Below are positions 1 through 8,374 of a stretch of DNA of 64,000 bases, one piece after another. Both the position numbers and the translations under genes were made by a program. Each line of letters begins with the position of its first letter. The first letter of the stretch is position 1. Below the pieces are notes generated by a model. It saw nothing but the letters and a program-made list of their open reading frames with translations, was not told the origin of the DNA and did not search any database. The stretch comes from Micromonospora okii (GTDB lineage: Bacteria > Actinomycetota > Actinomycetes > Mycobacteriales > Micromonosporaceae): positions 289,328-353,327 of the forward strand of contig NZ_BBZF01000015.1 of NCBI RefSeq assembly GCF_020884795.1. The letters run 5' to 3'.

Positions 1-40
1 CAAGGGTGCAGACGATCTTCGCGCGGCGTGTCACGCCCAT
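1..40 (-). CDS. pyk: Pyruvate kinase, N-terminal fragment (window edge)
   Basis: Reading the minus strand from 40 gives MGVTRRAKIVCTL before the window ends. The RRAKIVCTL stretch is the characteristic first beta strand of pyruvate kinase (phosphoenolpyruvate to pyruvate, last step of glycolysis, cytoplasm). A good ribosome binding site (GGAGGAG, complement of 51-58) stands about ten bases ahead of the ATG. Only 13 codons are visible, so the call rests on this one motif and the rest of the gene lies outside the window. Confidence 0.7.
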   Translation of the reverse strand, partial: MGVTRRAKIVCTL

Positions 41-435
41 CAGGCTAGTCTCTCCTCCGGGTCGCGCTGCTGGCCGACCCCTTACGAACTGCGGAACTGT
101 TGTCCGACGACGCGCCGCGCCCGCGCCGGCGGCGGGTGCGACCGCACCGGAATCGTCGTCCGGAGTCGTCGTTGTGGGCGGGCATCGGCGACCGCGCGCC
201 CGGAATCGTACCGCCCGGCGTCACCCCCCGTGGGCGCGCTCCCCGCCCCCCACGGACGACGGTAGCAGCGGCCGGCCGGCGACCGCCGTCACGATGACGA
301 CACCCCCTGCGGTCCCGCCCGGCGCGCGACCACGCGCCGTGAGCCGGCGGACGCGAAGGGCCACCCGCCCCTTCCCCCTGGGTGACCGGACCACTACCTT
401 CTGAGGGATTCTCACACCCGTCGATCGGGGGTTGC
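41..435. other. Divergent intergenic region (pyk / GMC oxidoreductase)
   Basis: This is 395 bases between two divergent genes. Several open frames cross it, but they are proline- and arginine-rich GC artefacts without ribosome binding sites. It contains the pyk ribosome binding site at about 51-58 and a possible plus-strand -10 box, TACCTT at 395-400, ahead of the GMC gene. I see no RNA gene or strong hairpin. Confidence 0.5.
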
Positions 436-2061
436 GTGGAGGAGTTCGACTACGTCGTCGTGGGCGCGGGCGCGGCCGGCTGCGTGCTGGCCAACCGGCT
501 CAGCGAGGACCCGGGCACCCGGGTGCTGCTGATCGAGGCGGGCGGCTGGGACAACAGCCCGTTCGTCCGCATCCCCAAGGGGTTCAGCAGGCTGATGGAC
601 GACCGGCGCACCGCCTGGCACTACCCGGCGGAGGCGGGGCCGACCCGGCGGGAGGTGTGGCAGCGCGGCCGGATGGTCGGTGGGTCCAGCTCGATCAACG
701 GCATGGTCTACGGCCGGGGCGACCGGGTCGACTACGACGAGCTGGAGCGACTCGGCAACCCCGGCTGGGGGTGGGACACCATGCTGCCGATCTTCAAGCG
801 GCTGGAGGACCACCCGCTGGGCGCCTCCGAGGTGCGCGGCGCGGGCGGGCCGCTGCTGCTGTCGTCGGCGACCGGCACCGACGAGCTCTGCGAGGACGTG
901 ATCGCCGCCGGGGAGGCGCTGGGCTGGCGGCGGGCCGACGACCTGAACGCCGACGACGACGAGCGCATCGGCTACCTCACGGCGACCATCCGGGACGGCC
1001 GCCGGGTCAGCGCCGCCGACGCGTTCCTGCACCCGGTGCGGAGCCGACCCAACCTGACCGTCGCCGTGGACACGGTGGTGCGGCGGGTCCTCGTCCGGGC
1101 GGGCCGGGCGATCGGGGTGCGGGCCCGCAGCCGGGGGCGCACGGTCGACTACGCCGCCGCGGCCGAGGTCGTCCTCGCCGCCGGGGCCATCGCCACCCCG
1201 CACCTGTTGCAGCTCTCCGGCATCGGGCCCGCCGACACGCTGCGCCGGGCCGGCGTCGACGTGCTGCTCGACCGCCCCCGCGTCGGACGCGGGCTGCGCG
1301 AGCACCGGTCGATGCGGGCGCAGTTCCGGCTGCGGCGGCCCGGCGGCTACAACCACATGCTGGGCAGCCTGGTCGGGCAGGGGCTGGCGGCGCTGCGGTA
1401 CGCGCTGACCCGGTGCGGCCCGCTGAGCCTGCCGGTGCACGACGTCGGCGCGCACATCCGCTCCACCCCCGACGCCGAGCGCCCCGACGCCCAGTTGCTG
1501 GTCGCGCCCTTCTCGGCGGCGCCGCCGAGGCCCGGCCGGGCACTGGAGCTGGAGACGGAGCCGGGAATGATGGGGCTGTGCACGGTGACCCGGCCGGACA
1601 GCGAGGGCAGCCTGGCGATCACCTCCGCCGACCCGCTCGCCCCGCCCCGGATCGTCGCCAACTACCTCGACACCGCCCACGACCGGCGGGTCGCCGTGGA
1701 CGCCTTCCGCCGGCTGCGGGAGCTCTTCGCCACCGCGCCGATCGCCGGGCGGATCGCCGCCGAGACCGTGCCCGGCCCGGACGTGCGCGGCGAGCGGGAG
1801 CTCGTGGAGGCGGCGCTGGAGCTGGGCTACTGCGGCTACCACGCGGTCGGCACCGCCGCGATGGGCTCCGGCGACGACCACGTGGTCGACCCCGCGCTGC
1901 GGGTGCGCGGGGTGCACGGGCTGCGGGTGGCGGACGCCTCCGTGCTGCCGGTGCTGGTCTCCGGCTACCTCAACGCCCCGGTGATGGCGCTGGCCTGGCG
2001 GGCGGCCGACCTGATCCTGGGCCGGGCGGCGCAGCCGCGCGGTGTCGGACGGGCGGCGTAG
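436..2061 (+). CDS. GMC family oxidoreductase (choline dehydrogenase-like)
   Basis: FAD-dependent oxidoreductase of the glucose-methanol-choline family, oxidising an alcohol of unknown identity; no signal peptide, so cytoplasmic. The N-terminus holds the FAD-binding GAGAAG (residues 10-15). The GMC signature with GRMVGGSSSINGMVYGRG lies near residues 77-94. The C-terminal catalytic pair is the His of GYHAVGTAAMG and the Asn of GYLNAPVMALA. About 541 aa is normal for the family. I chose the GTG at 436 because the fold starts at once (EEFDYVVVGAG) and a G-rich stretch precedes it; a GTG at 382 in the same frame would only add a non-conserved leader. No electron-transfer partner gene is adjacent. 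Confidence 0.88.
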   Translation: MEEFDYVVVGAGAAGCVLANRLSEDPGTRVLLIEAGGWDNSPFVRIPKGFSRLMDDRRTAWHYPAEAGPTRREVWQRGRMVGGSSSINGMVYGRGDRVDYDELERLGNPGWGWDTMLPIFKRLEDHPLGASEVRGAGGPLLLSSATGTDELCEDVIAAGEALGWRRADDLNADDDERIGYLTATIRDGRRVSAADAFLHPVRSRPNLTVAVDTVVRRVLVRAGRAIGVRARSRGRTVDYAAAAEVVLAAGAIATPHLLQLSGIGPADTLRRAGVDVLLDRPRVGRGLREHRSMRAQFRLRRPGGYNHMLGSLVGQGLAALRYALTRCGPLSLPVHDVGAHIRSTPDAERPDAQLLVAPFSAAPPRPGRALELETEPGMMGLCTVTRPDSEGSLAITSADPLAPPRIVANYLDTAHDRRVAVDAFRRLRELFATAPIAGRIAAETVPGPDVRGERELVEAALELGYCGYHAVGTAAMGSGDDHVVDPALRVRGVHGLRVADASVLPVLVSGYLNAPVMALAWRAADLILGRAAQPRGVGRAA

Positions 2062-2071
2062 CGTCCCCGGG

Positions 2072-2692
2072 ATGGGAACGAGCTACCAGAGCATCCTGGC
2101 CCTCGGCGAGCTGGCCACCGTGCGCGCGGCGGTGGCGGACGCCGGCCGGGAGGCGTACGTGACGGCGGTCGGGCCGGAGCGGTGGGCGGTCGTGCCGCGC
2201 GAGGAGGACGAGATCGGCTACGCCGAGGTCGACAGCCTCGCCGAGCTGATCAGCGTGGCGACGGGCGAGCCGGCGGCGACCTTCGAGGTGTTCGACTCCG
2301 ACGTCATGTCGGCCACCGTCTACGTCGCGGGCGAGCCGGCGCACCAGTACGTCTCCGACCGCTCCTGGGTCACGCAGTACTGGGACGACGACGACAACGA
2401 GTTCTGGGCCGGCTTCGACGGCACGCTGCACCCGGTGGACGGCCCGCTGCCGCCGCCCGGCCCGTCCGGGGCCGACCCGGCGGCGTTCGCGGCGCTGGGC
2501 GTGGGCGAGGTCGACCCGCACCGCCTCGGGGCGGCGCTGCGTGGCGAGGTGCCGCTCGACGACGCGCCCCGGCTGTTCGCCGAGTGCCAGCACGCCGAGA
2601 TCCTCGCCGCGCTGGGCGTGGACCCGTGCCCGCTGACCCGGCCGTTCCGGGCCGCCCACCTCGACCACGCGCCCCTGCACGTGCGGCCCTGA
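2072..2692 (+). CDS. Hypothetical protein, acidic, 206 aa
   Basis: The start is the ATG at 2072, eleven bases after the GMC stop, so the two may be co-transcribed. The protein opens MGTSYQSILALGELATV and is acidic, with an aspartate-rich turn (YWDDDDNEFWAGFDG) around residues 102-116. The first half resembles small immunity or SMI1-like folds in composition, but no family can be named. The second half has a pattern typical of globular proteins (LFAECQHAEILAALGVDP). No signal peptide or membrane segment is visible. Function unknown. Confidence 0.7.
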   Translation: MGTSYQSILALGELATVRAAVADAGREAYVTAVGPERWAVVPREEDEIGYAEVDSLAELISVATGEPAATFEVFDSDVMSATVYVAGEPAHQYVSDRSWVTQYWDDDDNEFWAGFDGTLHPVDGPLPPPGPSGADPAAFAALGVGEVDPHRLGAALRGEVPLDDAPRLFAECQHAEILAALGVDPCPLTRPFRAAHLDHAPLHVRP

Positions 2693-2809
2693 CCCGGTGT
2701 CCCCGGCCACAGCCGGGGCCGGCGGACGTTGCGGGTGGCGATCCGGGGGAAAGGCACGGTGGGGCGGCGGCTCCGCCGCCCGCGACGCGCAGGGATGGGA
2801 GTTCGGCTG

Positions 2810-3682
2810 ATGGGCAACGACGCTGGCGGGCGGCCCGCGAAGGCGTCCGGGACGTACCGGATCGGCGGTGACCTCCAGGTGGACCGGCTCGGCTACGGGG
2901 CGATGCAGCTCACCGGGCCGGGCGTGTGGGGCGACCCGAAGGACCCGGCCGAGGCGGTGCGGGTGCTGCGTCGGGCGTACGAGCTGGGGGTGACGTTCAT
3001 CGACACCGCCGACTCGTACGGGCCGTTCGTGTCGGAGCTGCTGATCAGGGAGGCGCTGCACCCGTACGCCGACGACCTGGTCATCGCGACCAAGGTCGGG
3101 CTGACCCGCTCGGGCCCGGGCGACTGGCGGCCGGTCGGCCGGCCGGAGTACCTGCGCCAGCAGTGCGAGCTGAGCCTGCGCCACCTCGGCCTGGACGCCA
3201 TTGCGCTGTACCAGTTGCACCGCATCGACCCCCAGGTGCCGCTGGCCGACCAGCTCGGCGAGCTGGCGCTGCTGCGGCAGGAGGGCAAGATCCGGCACAT
3301 CGGGCTCTCCGAGGTGACCGTGGAGCAGATCGAGGCGGCCCGCGAGATCGTGCCGATCGCGTCGGTGCAGAACCTCTACAACCTCGCCGACCGCAGCGCC
3401 GAGGCCGTGCTGGAGCACTGCGAGCGCAACGACCTGGCGTTCATCCCGTGGTTCCCGATCGCCACGGGCAACCTGGCGAAGCCGGGCGGCCCGCTGGACG
3501 CGATCTCCACCGAGCACGGCGCGACGCCCGCGCAGCTCGCGCTCGCCTGGCTGCTGCGGCGCTCGCCGGTCGTGCTCCCCATCCCGGGTACGTCGTCGGT
3601 GGCGCACCTGGAGGAGAACGTCGCCGCCGCCGAGGTGCGGCTCACCGACGACGAGTACGAGGCGCTCGCGAGGGCCGCCTGA
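2810..3682 (+). CDS. Aldo/keto reductase
   Basis: NADPH-dependent reductase of the aldo-keto reductase superfamily, a cytoplasmic TIM barrel acting on carbonyl substrates. The catalytic tetrad is visible: Asp65 and Tyr70 in FIDTADSYG, Lys95 in VIATKVGL and His137 in YQLHRID. The C-terminal cofactor region has [19 protein letters not shown], which matches the AKR phosphate-binding strand. The length of 290 aa is usual. I preferred the ATG at 2810 because GGGAG sits seven bases ahead; an in-frame ATG at 2795 and the longer open frame from 2729 are less likely. The substrate cannot be inferred. Confidence 0.9.
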   Translation: MGNDAGGRPAKASGTYRIGGDLQVDRLGYGAMQLTGPGVWGDPKDPAEAVRVLRRAYELGVTFIDTADSYGPFVSELLIREALHPYADDLVIATKVGLTRSGPGDWRPVGRPEYLRQQCELSLRHLGLDAIALYQLHRIDPQVPLADQLGELALLRQEGKIRHIGLSEVTVEQIEAAREIVPIASVQNLYNLADRSAEAVLEHCERNDLAFIPWFPIATGNLAKPGGPLDAISTEHGATPAQLALAWLLRRSPVVLPIPGTSSVAHLEENVAAAEVRLTDDEYEALARAA

Positions 3683-3762
3683 GCGCGGTCCGGGCGGGCG
3701 GGCCGGGGCGACCCGCCCCCTCGCGGCGGCTCGACGGGGCCCACGGGCGGGGGCGGGGTCGC

Positions 3763-3768
3763 TAGCCT
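3763..3768 (+). promoter_or_regulatory. Candidate -10 box (TAGCCT)
   Basis: TAGCCT matches the actinobacterial TANNNT -10 pattern and lies about 50 bases ahead of the Ddn-like gene, just after the aldo/keto reductase. It suggests that the downstream gene has its own promoter. Based on pattern only. Confidence 0.35.
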
Positions 3769-3818
3769 GCCGTGGGTGGGGCGCAGGGGGCGCCCCGCGA
3801 GGGCGAGGAGGCGACGGG

Positions 3819-4262
3819 ATGGCCGCACCGGGTGCAGACGAGTCGATCGAGGAGAGCCCGGTCGGCTGGGTGGCCGAGCACGTCCGGCGCTACCTGGCGA
3901 CCGACGGGGCGGAGGGGGCCGAGTTCAACGGCTACGACGCGCTCCTGGTCACCACGCGGGGCCGCCGCTCCGGCAAGCTGCGGCGGACCGCGCTGATCTA
4001 CGGCCGGGACGGCGACCGGGTGCTGCTGGTCGCGTCCAACGGGGGCGCGGCGGCGCACCCGAACTGGTACCTGAACCTCAGCGCCGACCCGGAGGTGGAG
4101 ATCCAGATCGGCGCCGAGCGGTTCCGGGGCCGGGCCCGGACGGCCTCCGGGCAGGAGCGGGCCCGGCTCTGGGAGCTGATGACGAAGGTCTTTCCCCCGT
4201 ACGCCGAGTACCAGCGGAAGACCGCCCGGGAGATCCCCGTCGTGGTGGTCGAGCGCGCGTGA
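3819..4262 (+). CDS. Nitroreductase/quinone reductase family, F420-dependent (Ddn-like)
   Basis: A 147-aa protein of the deazaflavin (F420)-dependent nitroreductase family, the group of Ddn of Mycobacterium. These reduce quinones or nitro compounds with F420H2. Family features seen are LLVTTRGRRSGKLRRTALIYGRDGDRVLLVAS, given here only as position about residues 45-76, then HPNWYLNLSADPEVEIQIG near residues 85-103 and a C-terminal FPPYAEYQRKT. The ribosome binding site GAGGAG stands ahead of the ATG. The gene is convergent with the EACC1-like gene downstream. Substrate unknown. Confidence 0.85.
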   Translation: MAAPGADESIEESPVGWVAEHVRRYLATDGAEGAEFNGYDALLVTTRGRRSGKLRRTALIYGRDGDRVLLVASNGGAAAHPNWYLNLSADPEVEIQIGAERFRGRARTASGQERARLWELMTKVFPPYAEYQRKTAREIPVVVVERA

Positions 4263-4348
4263 TCGCCTCCAGGCCGGTGGCACGGGGGTGATCCCGCGAC
4301 GGGGATGTCCCCATGCCACCGACATGTGAGCGCGCTGGGGCCGGCCCC

Positions 4349-4849
4349 TCAGGCCGCAGGGCCGGCGTCGCCCTCGGCGGCCGGCGGGAGCGCCCGGTCG
4401 GGGTCCTCCCCCGGCGGCAGCGCCCCGTCGCCGTCCTCCCCGGGCGGCAGCGGGCGGCCGGTGCGGGTGGCGTCCTCCGCCGCCCGCCGGAACGCCCGGT
4501 TGGCCTGGTCGATCAGCGCGGTGGCGTCCGTGCGGCCGTTGACCTGCAACTCCACCTCGACGTCGCCCGCCTGCACGCGGACGCTGACCTCGGTGCGCTG
4601 CTGGTCGACCCAGCTCTGGAGCAGGTTGAACAGCCCCGGCAGCAGCGCCTGGGCCACCACCGCGATGATCACCGCGTCGCTGAACCCGGGCCGGCCGCCG
4701 CTGCGACCGCCGCCCGCCTCCCGCACCGACGCGCGCAGCTCCGGGCGCTGGTGGAGCCAGGCCAGCAGCGGCACCCGGACAGGCGCGGCGGCGCGCGGTG
4801 TCAGCACCAGCCGCACCGGCTGCCGCGCCCCGGTCGAGGTCTCGGTCAC
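4349..4849 (-). CDS. EACC1-like protein (effector-associated constant component)
   Basis: A 166-aa protein that follows the M48 peptidase by 14 bases and starts at a GTG preceded by AAGGAG, so the two are one operon. Residues about 10-110 follow the layout of the EACC1 family. There is a beta-rich start (PVRLVLTP), a WLHQRPELR helix, then a hydrophobic helix (FSDAVIIAVVAQALLPGLF) followed by LLQSWVDQQRTEVSVRVQ and a strand pair ending in a helix. EACC1 proteins are known as constant parts of bacterial conflict systems beside protease effectors. The last 30 residues are tandem PPGED-like repeats and look disordered. Family assignment is from memory of the pattern and is moderate. Confidence 0.55.
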   Translation of the reverse strand: MTETSTGARQPVRLVLTPRAAAPVRVPLLAWLHQRPELRASVREAGGGRSGGRPGFSDAVIIAVVAQALLPGLFNLLQSWVDQQRTEVSVRVQAGDVEVELQVNGRTDATALIDQANRAFRRAAEDATRTGRPLPPGEDGDGALPPGEDPDRALPPAAEGDAGPAA

Positions 4850-4863
4850 GTGGTTGCTCTCCT

Positions 4864-7107
4864 TCACTCGTCGCCGGGCTGGAACGTGATCCGGCCGTCG
4901 GCCACCGTCAGGACGCCGCCGACCGTGAAGGTGTCGTTGACCGTGAACGGGGTGGTGCCGCCGAAGTAGCCGGTCGTGGTGCCGGTCGCCTGAAGCGCCC
5001 CCTGCTTCTCGTACGACGTCGACACCCGGGCCGTGGCGGGCCCGGTCAGCTCCAGCTCGATGTCCGGGTACGTGGTGATCTTCCAGGCGATCTTCTTCAC
5101 CGTGTCGCCGTTGTAGTAGCGGAAGGGGCACCCGGCCGGGGCGGCCACCTTCTGCGCCGCGCACGCGTCGAGGTACCGGCGCACCTCCGCCTCGGCCGCC
5201 GCCCGCGCGGCGGACGTCAGGGTCGGCTCCAGCCGCACGTCGCCCACGCTGTCCTGCCCGGGGAGGACGGCGACGGTCTGCGCCGGGGTCTCGGCGAGCG
5301 CGTTGCTCTGCCCGCCCACCGTGTAGAGGCCGGGCAGCAGCGGCACGCTCTCCCCCGTTCCCTCCGGGGCCGCCGCCACGGCCACCCCGTTGATCGTCAG
5401 CCCCTCCTGCCCGGCGAGGATTCCCAGCGCGGCCGGGCCGGCGGTGATCCGCCAGCGGTGGAAGAGGCCGAGGGTCGCCGACTCCTCCCGCCGCAGCGGC
5501 AGGTCGGCCTTCACCTCCTGGCCGGCGAGGGTGAAGGTGACCCTGGCGACCGCCTCGTCGCCGTCGCGCTCGATCGAGGTCACGTCCACGTCGCCGGGCG
5601 GCTGGTAGCCCTTCCCACGGACCAGCGCGGCGAGCCGGTCCACGTCCCCGGCGGCGGGGCGCGCCGCCGGGCTCAGCAGCTCCACGGCCTCGCGGGCGTC
5701 GCGGTCGGCCAGCGCCGCGAAGTACCCGTCGACCGCCTCCGCCGGCCGGAACAGCGCCCACTGCGTCACCCCGAGCAGGGTGCCGCCGAGGCCGCAGGCC
5801 AGCGCGAGCACGCCGGCCACCAGCACGGCGCGCGGGGAGGCGACCGTTCCCGGCCCCCGGAAGAGACCCTCGGCGGTCACCGGGGCGCGCCCCGGCGCAC
5901 CCTCGCCGACCGGCGCGGTCAGCAGCTCCAGCCGTTCCAGCCGCAGCTCCGAGGCGGGGTGGGTGGCGCAGACCGCCGCGTCCCAGCCGCTGCGGCCGAC
6001 CTCGAAGGACCTGTCCCGCTCCAGCATGTCCCGCATCCCCCGGGCGTGCCCGGCGAGCACGGCGCCGGCGTCGGCGCGGTACTCGGCGGCCCGCACGTCG
6101 CGGGAGTGCAGCGGCAGCACCGCGTACTTCATGGTGAGCAGCACGGGCCAGAAGAAGAGGAACACCACGAAGTTGGTGGCCGGGTGCGGGAAGGCCCGCA
6201 TCAGCCACGTCGGCACCGCGTGCACCAGCACCAGCGGCAGCGCCACCCCGCGCACGAACGCGCTGGTCACCTCGTCGCCGGTGCGCCAGTGCACCAGCTC
6301 GTGGCTGAGCAGCGCCGCGACGTCCTCGTCGGACTCGGCGAGCAGGCTGGTGTTCACCACCACGTGCCGGGCGTACGCGCGGGCGTTGGTGGGCATCGGG
6401 CCGTCCTCGATGAGCAGCCGGGGCACGTTGGGCAGGTCGAGGGCGCGCGCGCAGTCGTACAGGATGGGTCGGAGCCGTTCGGCCTCGCGGCGGCTGAGCC
6501 GGCGGGCCCCCGAGACGGTCAGCAGCCACGGCTCCCACAGGAGCCGGTAGAGGGTGTAGAGCACGCCGATCAGCGCGGCGGCCACCACCATCCCGGCGAG
6601 GCCGGTGAACAGGTTCGCCGGCTCGTCGAACGCGGCTCGCCACGGGTAGACCAGCACCACCAGGAAGCCGAGCAGGAAGCCGATCGCGAAGCCGGCGAAG
6701 CCGCCGAGCACCCCGCCGGAGCGGTCGATGAAGGCGTCGAGCAGCGTGCCCACCAGCGGCGCGTCCCGCAGCGCCTCCGGCACCGCGTCGCCGGCCTGGC
6801 TGCCGCCGGCGACCAGGCCGTAGGCGGCGAGACTGATGCCGCCCCAGACCGCCATGAGCAGGGCGACGGGTACGTAGAACCAGGTGGCCAGGAACGCGCC
6901 GAGCACCCCGCGCCAGTCGCGCAGGACGCCGGCGCGCAGCCAGACGAGGGCGCTCGGATAGCCGAGCGGACGGTTGGCGAAGCTCTGCCCGAGGCGGGAC
7001 CGGTCGCCGGGCGGGGCGGCCGGCTCGGGGCCGGCGGGTGTGTCGGTGGTGGCGGGTATGTCGGTGGCGGCGGGTCCGATCTGGGGGTCGTGGTCCGGGT
7101 CGCGCAC
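4864..7107 (-). CDS. Membrane M48 family metalloprotease with C-terminal extension
   Basis: A 747-aa integral membrane zinc protease. The N-terminal 35 residues are low complexity, followed by hydrophobic pairs at about 60-180. The active site HELVH (near 268-272) is followed by a second membrane pair, and the third zinc ligand is probably the Glu of AAEYRADAG near residue 340. This is the HtpX/Ste24 pattern. After a further membrane helix near 425-450 come about 300 residues that resemble the NTF2-like and beta-domain arrangement of TcaA/YvbJ-type proteins, perhaps extracellular. The GTG at 7107 is preceded by GAGGAG. It is co-transcribed with the EACC1-like gene. Most M48 enzymes are 280-400 aa, so this is a long fusion form. 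Confidence 0.85.
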   Translation of the reverse strand: MRDPDHDPQIGPAATDIPATTDTPAGPEPAAPPGDRSRLGQSFANRPLGYPSALVWLRAGVLRDWRGVLGAFLATWFYVPVALLMAVWGGISLAAYGLVAGGSQAGDAVPEALRDAPLVGTLLDAFIDRSGGVLGGFAGFAIGFLLGFLVVLVYPWRAAFDEPANLFTGLAGMVVAAALIGVLYTLYRLLWEPWLLTVSGARRLSRREAERLRPILYDCARALDLPNVPRLLIEDGPMPTNARAYARHVVVNTSLLAESDEDVAALLSHELVHWRTGDEVTSAFVRGVALPLVLVHAVPTWLMRAFPHPATNFVVFLFFWPVLLTMKYAVLPLHSRDVRAAEYRADAGAVLAGHARGMRDMLERDRSFEVGRSGWDAAVCATHPASELRLERLELLTAPVGEGAPGRAPVTAEGLFRGPGTVASPRAVLVAGVLALACGLGGTLLGVTQWALFRPAEAVDGYFAALADRDAREAVELLSPAARPAAGDVDRLAALVRGKGYQPPGDVDVTSIERDGDEAVARVTFTLAGQEVKADLPLRREESATLGLFHRWRITAGPAALGILAGQEGLTINGVAVAAAPEGTGESVPLLPGLYTVGGQSNALAETPAQTVAVLPGQDSVGDVRLEPTLTSAARAAAEAEVRRYLDACAAQKVAAPAGCPFRYYNGDTVKKIAWKITTYPDIELELTGPATARVSTSYEKQGALQATGTTTGYFGGTTPFTVNDTFTVGGVLTVADGRITFQPGDE

Positions 7108-7388
7108 GGCGGCTCCTCGAATCAGCCGCCACCGGGGAGGGTGGCGAATCGTACGGCTCTGGGCACGGCGGATCGGACGGGCGGCGGGGCCGACCGTCTT
7201 GAGGAAATGGCGTAGGCGTGATGAATGGCGTCGGTCCCGTTCCCGGGATTCGATGCGGGAGGACATTACCCGCCCTGAATGGATCTCGCCAACAGCCTTT
7301 CGGGCCGCACGTCGCGACTGACGTGAAGAGGACAAACGCGAATCGTGGAAGTTCCATGGGCACCATCAGACCCGGTTCTTTGCGTCTC

Positions 7389-7682
7389 CTACGGATTCGG
7401 GGTGGGCTTACCGGCCGGTCGTCTCGGCCGTCCGGACGGCCGGCGGGGCAGGGTCAGCGCGGAGGGGGCCAGCACCCGCAGCCCGTCCGGTCGCACGAAG
7501 ATCGACCGGCGGGCCACCGCCTCGCCCCGGGCGTCGACCTCGTACCCGTCGAGCCAGACCCAGCCGTGGTACGTGTGCCAGTCGGTGTGCACGCGGATCA
7601 GCCGGAAGAAGATCGGCCGGAGAAACTGGACGCTCGCCGCCCGGGTCACGTGCAACAGCGTCCCCGCCCGCAGGTCGGTCAC
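7389..7682 (-). CDS. Hypothetical protein, 97 aa
   Basis: Third gene of a tight three-gene minus-strand operon; its ATG overlaps the stop of the gene before it (ATGA at 7679-7682). It reads MTDLRAGTLLHVTRAASVQF and continues with an aromatic core (HTDWHTYHGWVWLDGYEVD, residues about 32-50). The C-terminus is basic and proline-rich (RPSGRPRRPAGKPTPNP). The aromatic, regularly spaced core and the overlaps show it is a real gene. I recognise no characterised family. Confidence 0.7.
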   Translation of the reverse strand: MTDLRAGTLLHVTRAASVQFLRPIFFRLIRVHTDWHTYHGWVWLDGYEVDARGEAVARRSIFVRPDGLRVLAPSALTLPRRPSGRPRRPAGKPTPNP

Positions 7683-7897
7683 GGCAGCCAGCCGAGGAAG
7701 CGACGGCGCAGGGTCGCGGCCGGGGCCCAGCTCATGTCCCGACTGGCGGCGGCGAGGTACGACCGCATGAGGCCCGCCAGGGCGATCGGCGCGGAGGCGT
7801 ACTCGGCGCGCAGCTCCGCTCGGCGGGCGGAGCAGGGCCAGGGGGCGGAGCAGCCGGCGCAGATCCAGATGGGCAGGACGGGGCCGTGCTCCGTCAC
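7679..7897 (-). CDS. Small cysteine-containing hypothetical protein, 72 aa
   Basis: Middle gene of the operon. The GTG start overlaps the stop of the upstream gene (GTGA at 7894-7897) and is preceded by a GGGGGAGGAGGGG-type ribosome binding site. Near the N-terminus it has WICAGCSAPWPCSARR, with cysteines at a CxxC-x4-C spacing, so it may bind a metal. The rest is helical (RAELRAEYASAPIALAGLM). Similar short proteins in actinomycetes have been labelled flavin reductase without support; I do not adopt that name. Confidence 0.68.
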   Translation of the reverse strand: MTEHGPVLPIWICAGCSAPWPCSARRAELRAEYASAPIALAGLMRSYLAAASRDMSWAPAATLRRRFLGWLP

Positions 7898-8079
7898 CCC
7901 TCCTCCCCCGGCCAGTGGCCCCGACTGATCGGGATTCTGTGCCGGTGCCGGCAGGGCAGCTCGCTCCCGCACCTGCAGACGTACCGCCACTTGCCCCACG
8001 ACCACACCGGCCGGTGCCGCCCGGCCAGCGTCATCGCGGTGACGAGCAGGTATTCCTTGAAGGACACTCTTCGCCGCAT
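7894..8079 (-). CDS. Small basic hypothetical protein, 61 aa
   Basis: First gene of the three-gene operon, starting at the ATG at 8079 (MRRRVSFKEYLLVTAMTLAG). It is rich in Arg, His and Trp and has VCRCGSELPCRHRHR, a compact Cys/His group that could hold a zinc ion. An in-frame extension up to 8160 exists but would overlap the divergent gene's start, so the short form is preferred. Function unknown. The shared cysteine clusters in this and the next gene suggest that they work together. Confidence 0.62.
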   Translation of the reverse strand: MRRRVSFKEYLLVTAMTLAGRHRPVWSWGKWRYVCRCGSELPCRHRHRIPISRGHWPGEEG

Positions 8080-8158
8080 GGGGCCACGATGCGCGCTCCC
8101 AAAGTGGTCAGTTGGCAATAGCCGATCGAACAGTAGGCATTCAACTACGTTGGGGTTC
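8080..8158. promoter_or_regulatory. Divergent promoter region with imperfect inverted repeat
   Basis: This is the gap between the three-gene operon and the HTH gene. AGTTG at 8110-8114 and CAACT at 8142-8146 form an inverted pair around a central CGATCG (8123-8128). The stretch is visibly more AT-rich than its surroundings. It is the natural place for the HTH protein to bind, which is an inference. Confidence 0.35.
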
Positions 8159-8374
8159 ATGGAGCGTGGCCAGGGGCTGCTGATGGGGCCCTACGAGATC
8201 GCAGAGCGCCTGGGTGTCTCGCGGCAGCGGTTCCAGCAGCTCACCCGGCATCCCACCTTCCCGAAGCCCTACCAGGAGCTACGCGGCATGAAGGTGTGGC
8301 TGGCCGAGGACATCGAGGCGTGGATCAAGGAGCACCGCCCACCCCGCCCGACCGAGGACGACTCCCCCGAGTAG
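8159..8374 (+). CDS. Small HTH DNA-binding protein (AlpA/MerR-like)
   Basis: A 71-aa protein with a winged-helix or excisionase-type HTH: GPYEIAERLGVSRQRFQQLT at residues about 10-29, then the wing (FPKPYQELRGMKVWLAEDIEAWI). Such proteins act as excisionases or as small regulators such as AlpA. It diverges from the operon at 7389-8079, whose promoter it may control. A second in-frame ATG at residue 9 is an alternative start. No integrase or phage gene is next to it, so a role as excisionase is not supported here. Confidence 0.75.
   Translation: MERGQGLLMGPYEIAERLGVSRQRFQQLTRHPTFPKPYQELRGMKVWLAEDIEAWIKEHRPPRPTEDDSPE

Noticed and set aside
412-1917. 501-codon open frame antisense to the GMC oxidoreductase
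   Set aside because: Histidine-, arginine- and glycine-rich text without conserved motifs or a ribosome binding site; the sense strand codes for a complete enzyme.
4305-4889. Plus-strand frame over the EACC1-like gene
   Set aside because: Serine- and arginine-rich shadow; the minus-strand gene has a ribosome binding site and operon context.
4349-7366. Minus-strand open frame of 1005 codons covering the M48 and EACC1 region
   Set aside because: Only its last 166 codons are a gene (EACC1-like). The rest is an arginine/proline-rich shadow of the M48 gene in another frame, typical of high-GC DNA.
7108-7388. Possible riboswitch ahead of the M48 gene (hairpin CGCCACC/GGTGGCG at 7127-7146)
   Set aside because: One seven-base stem is common at this GC content, and no conserved riboswitch core is visible.
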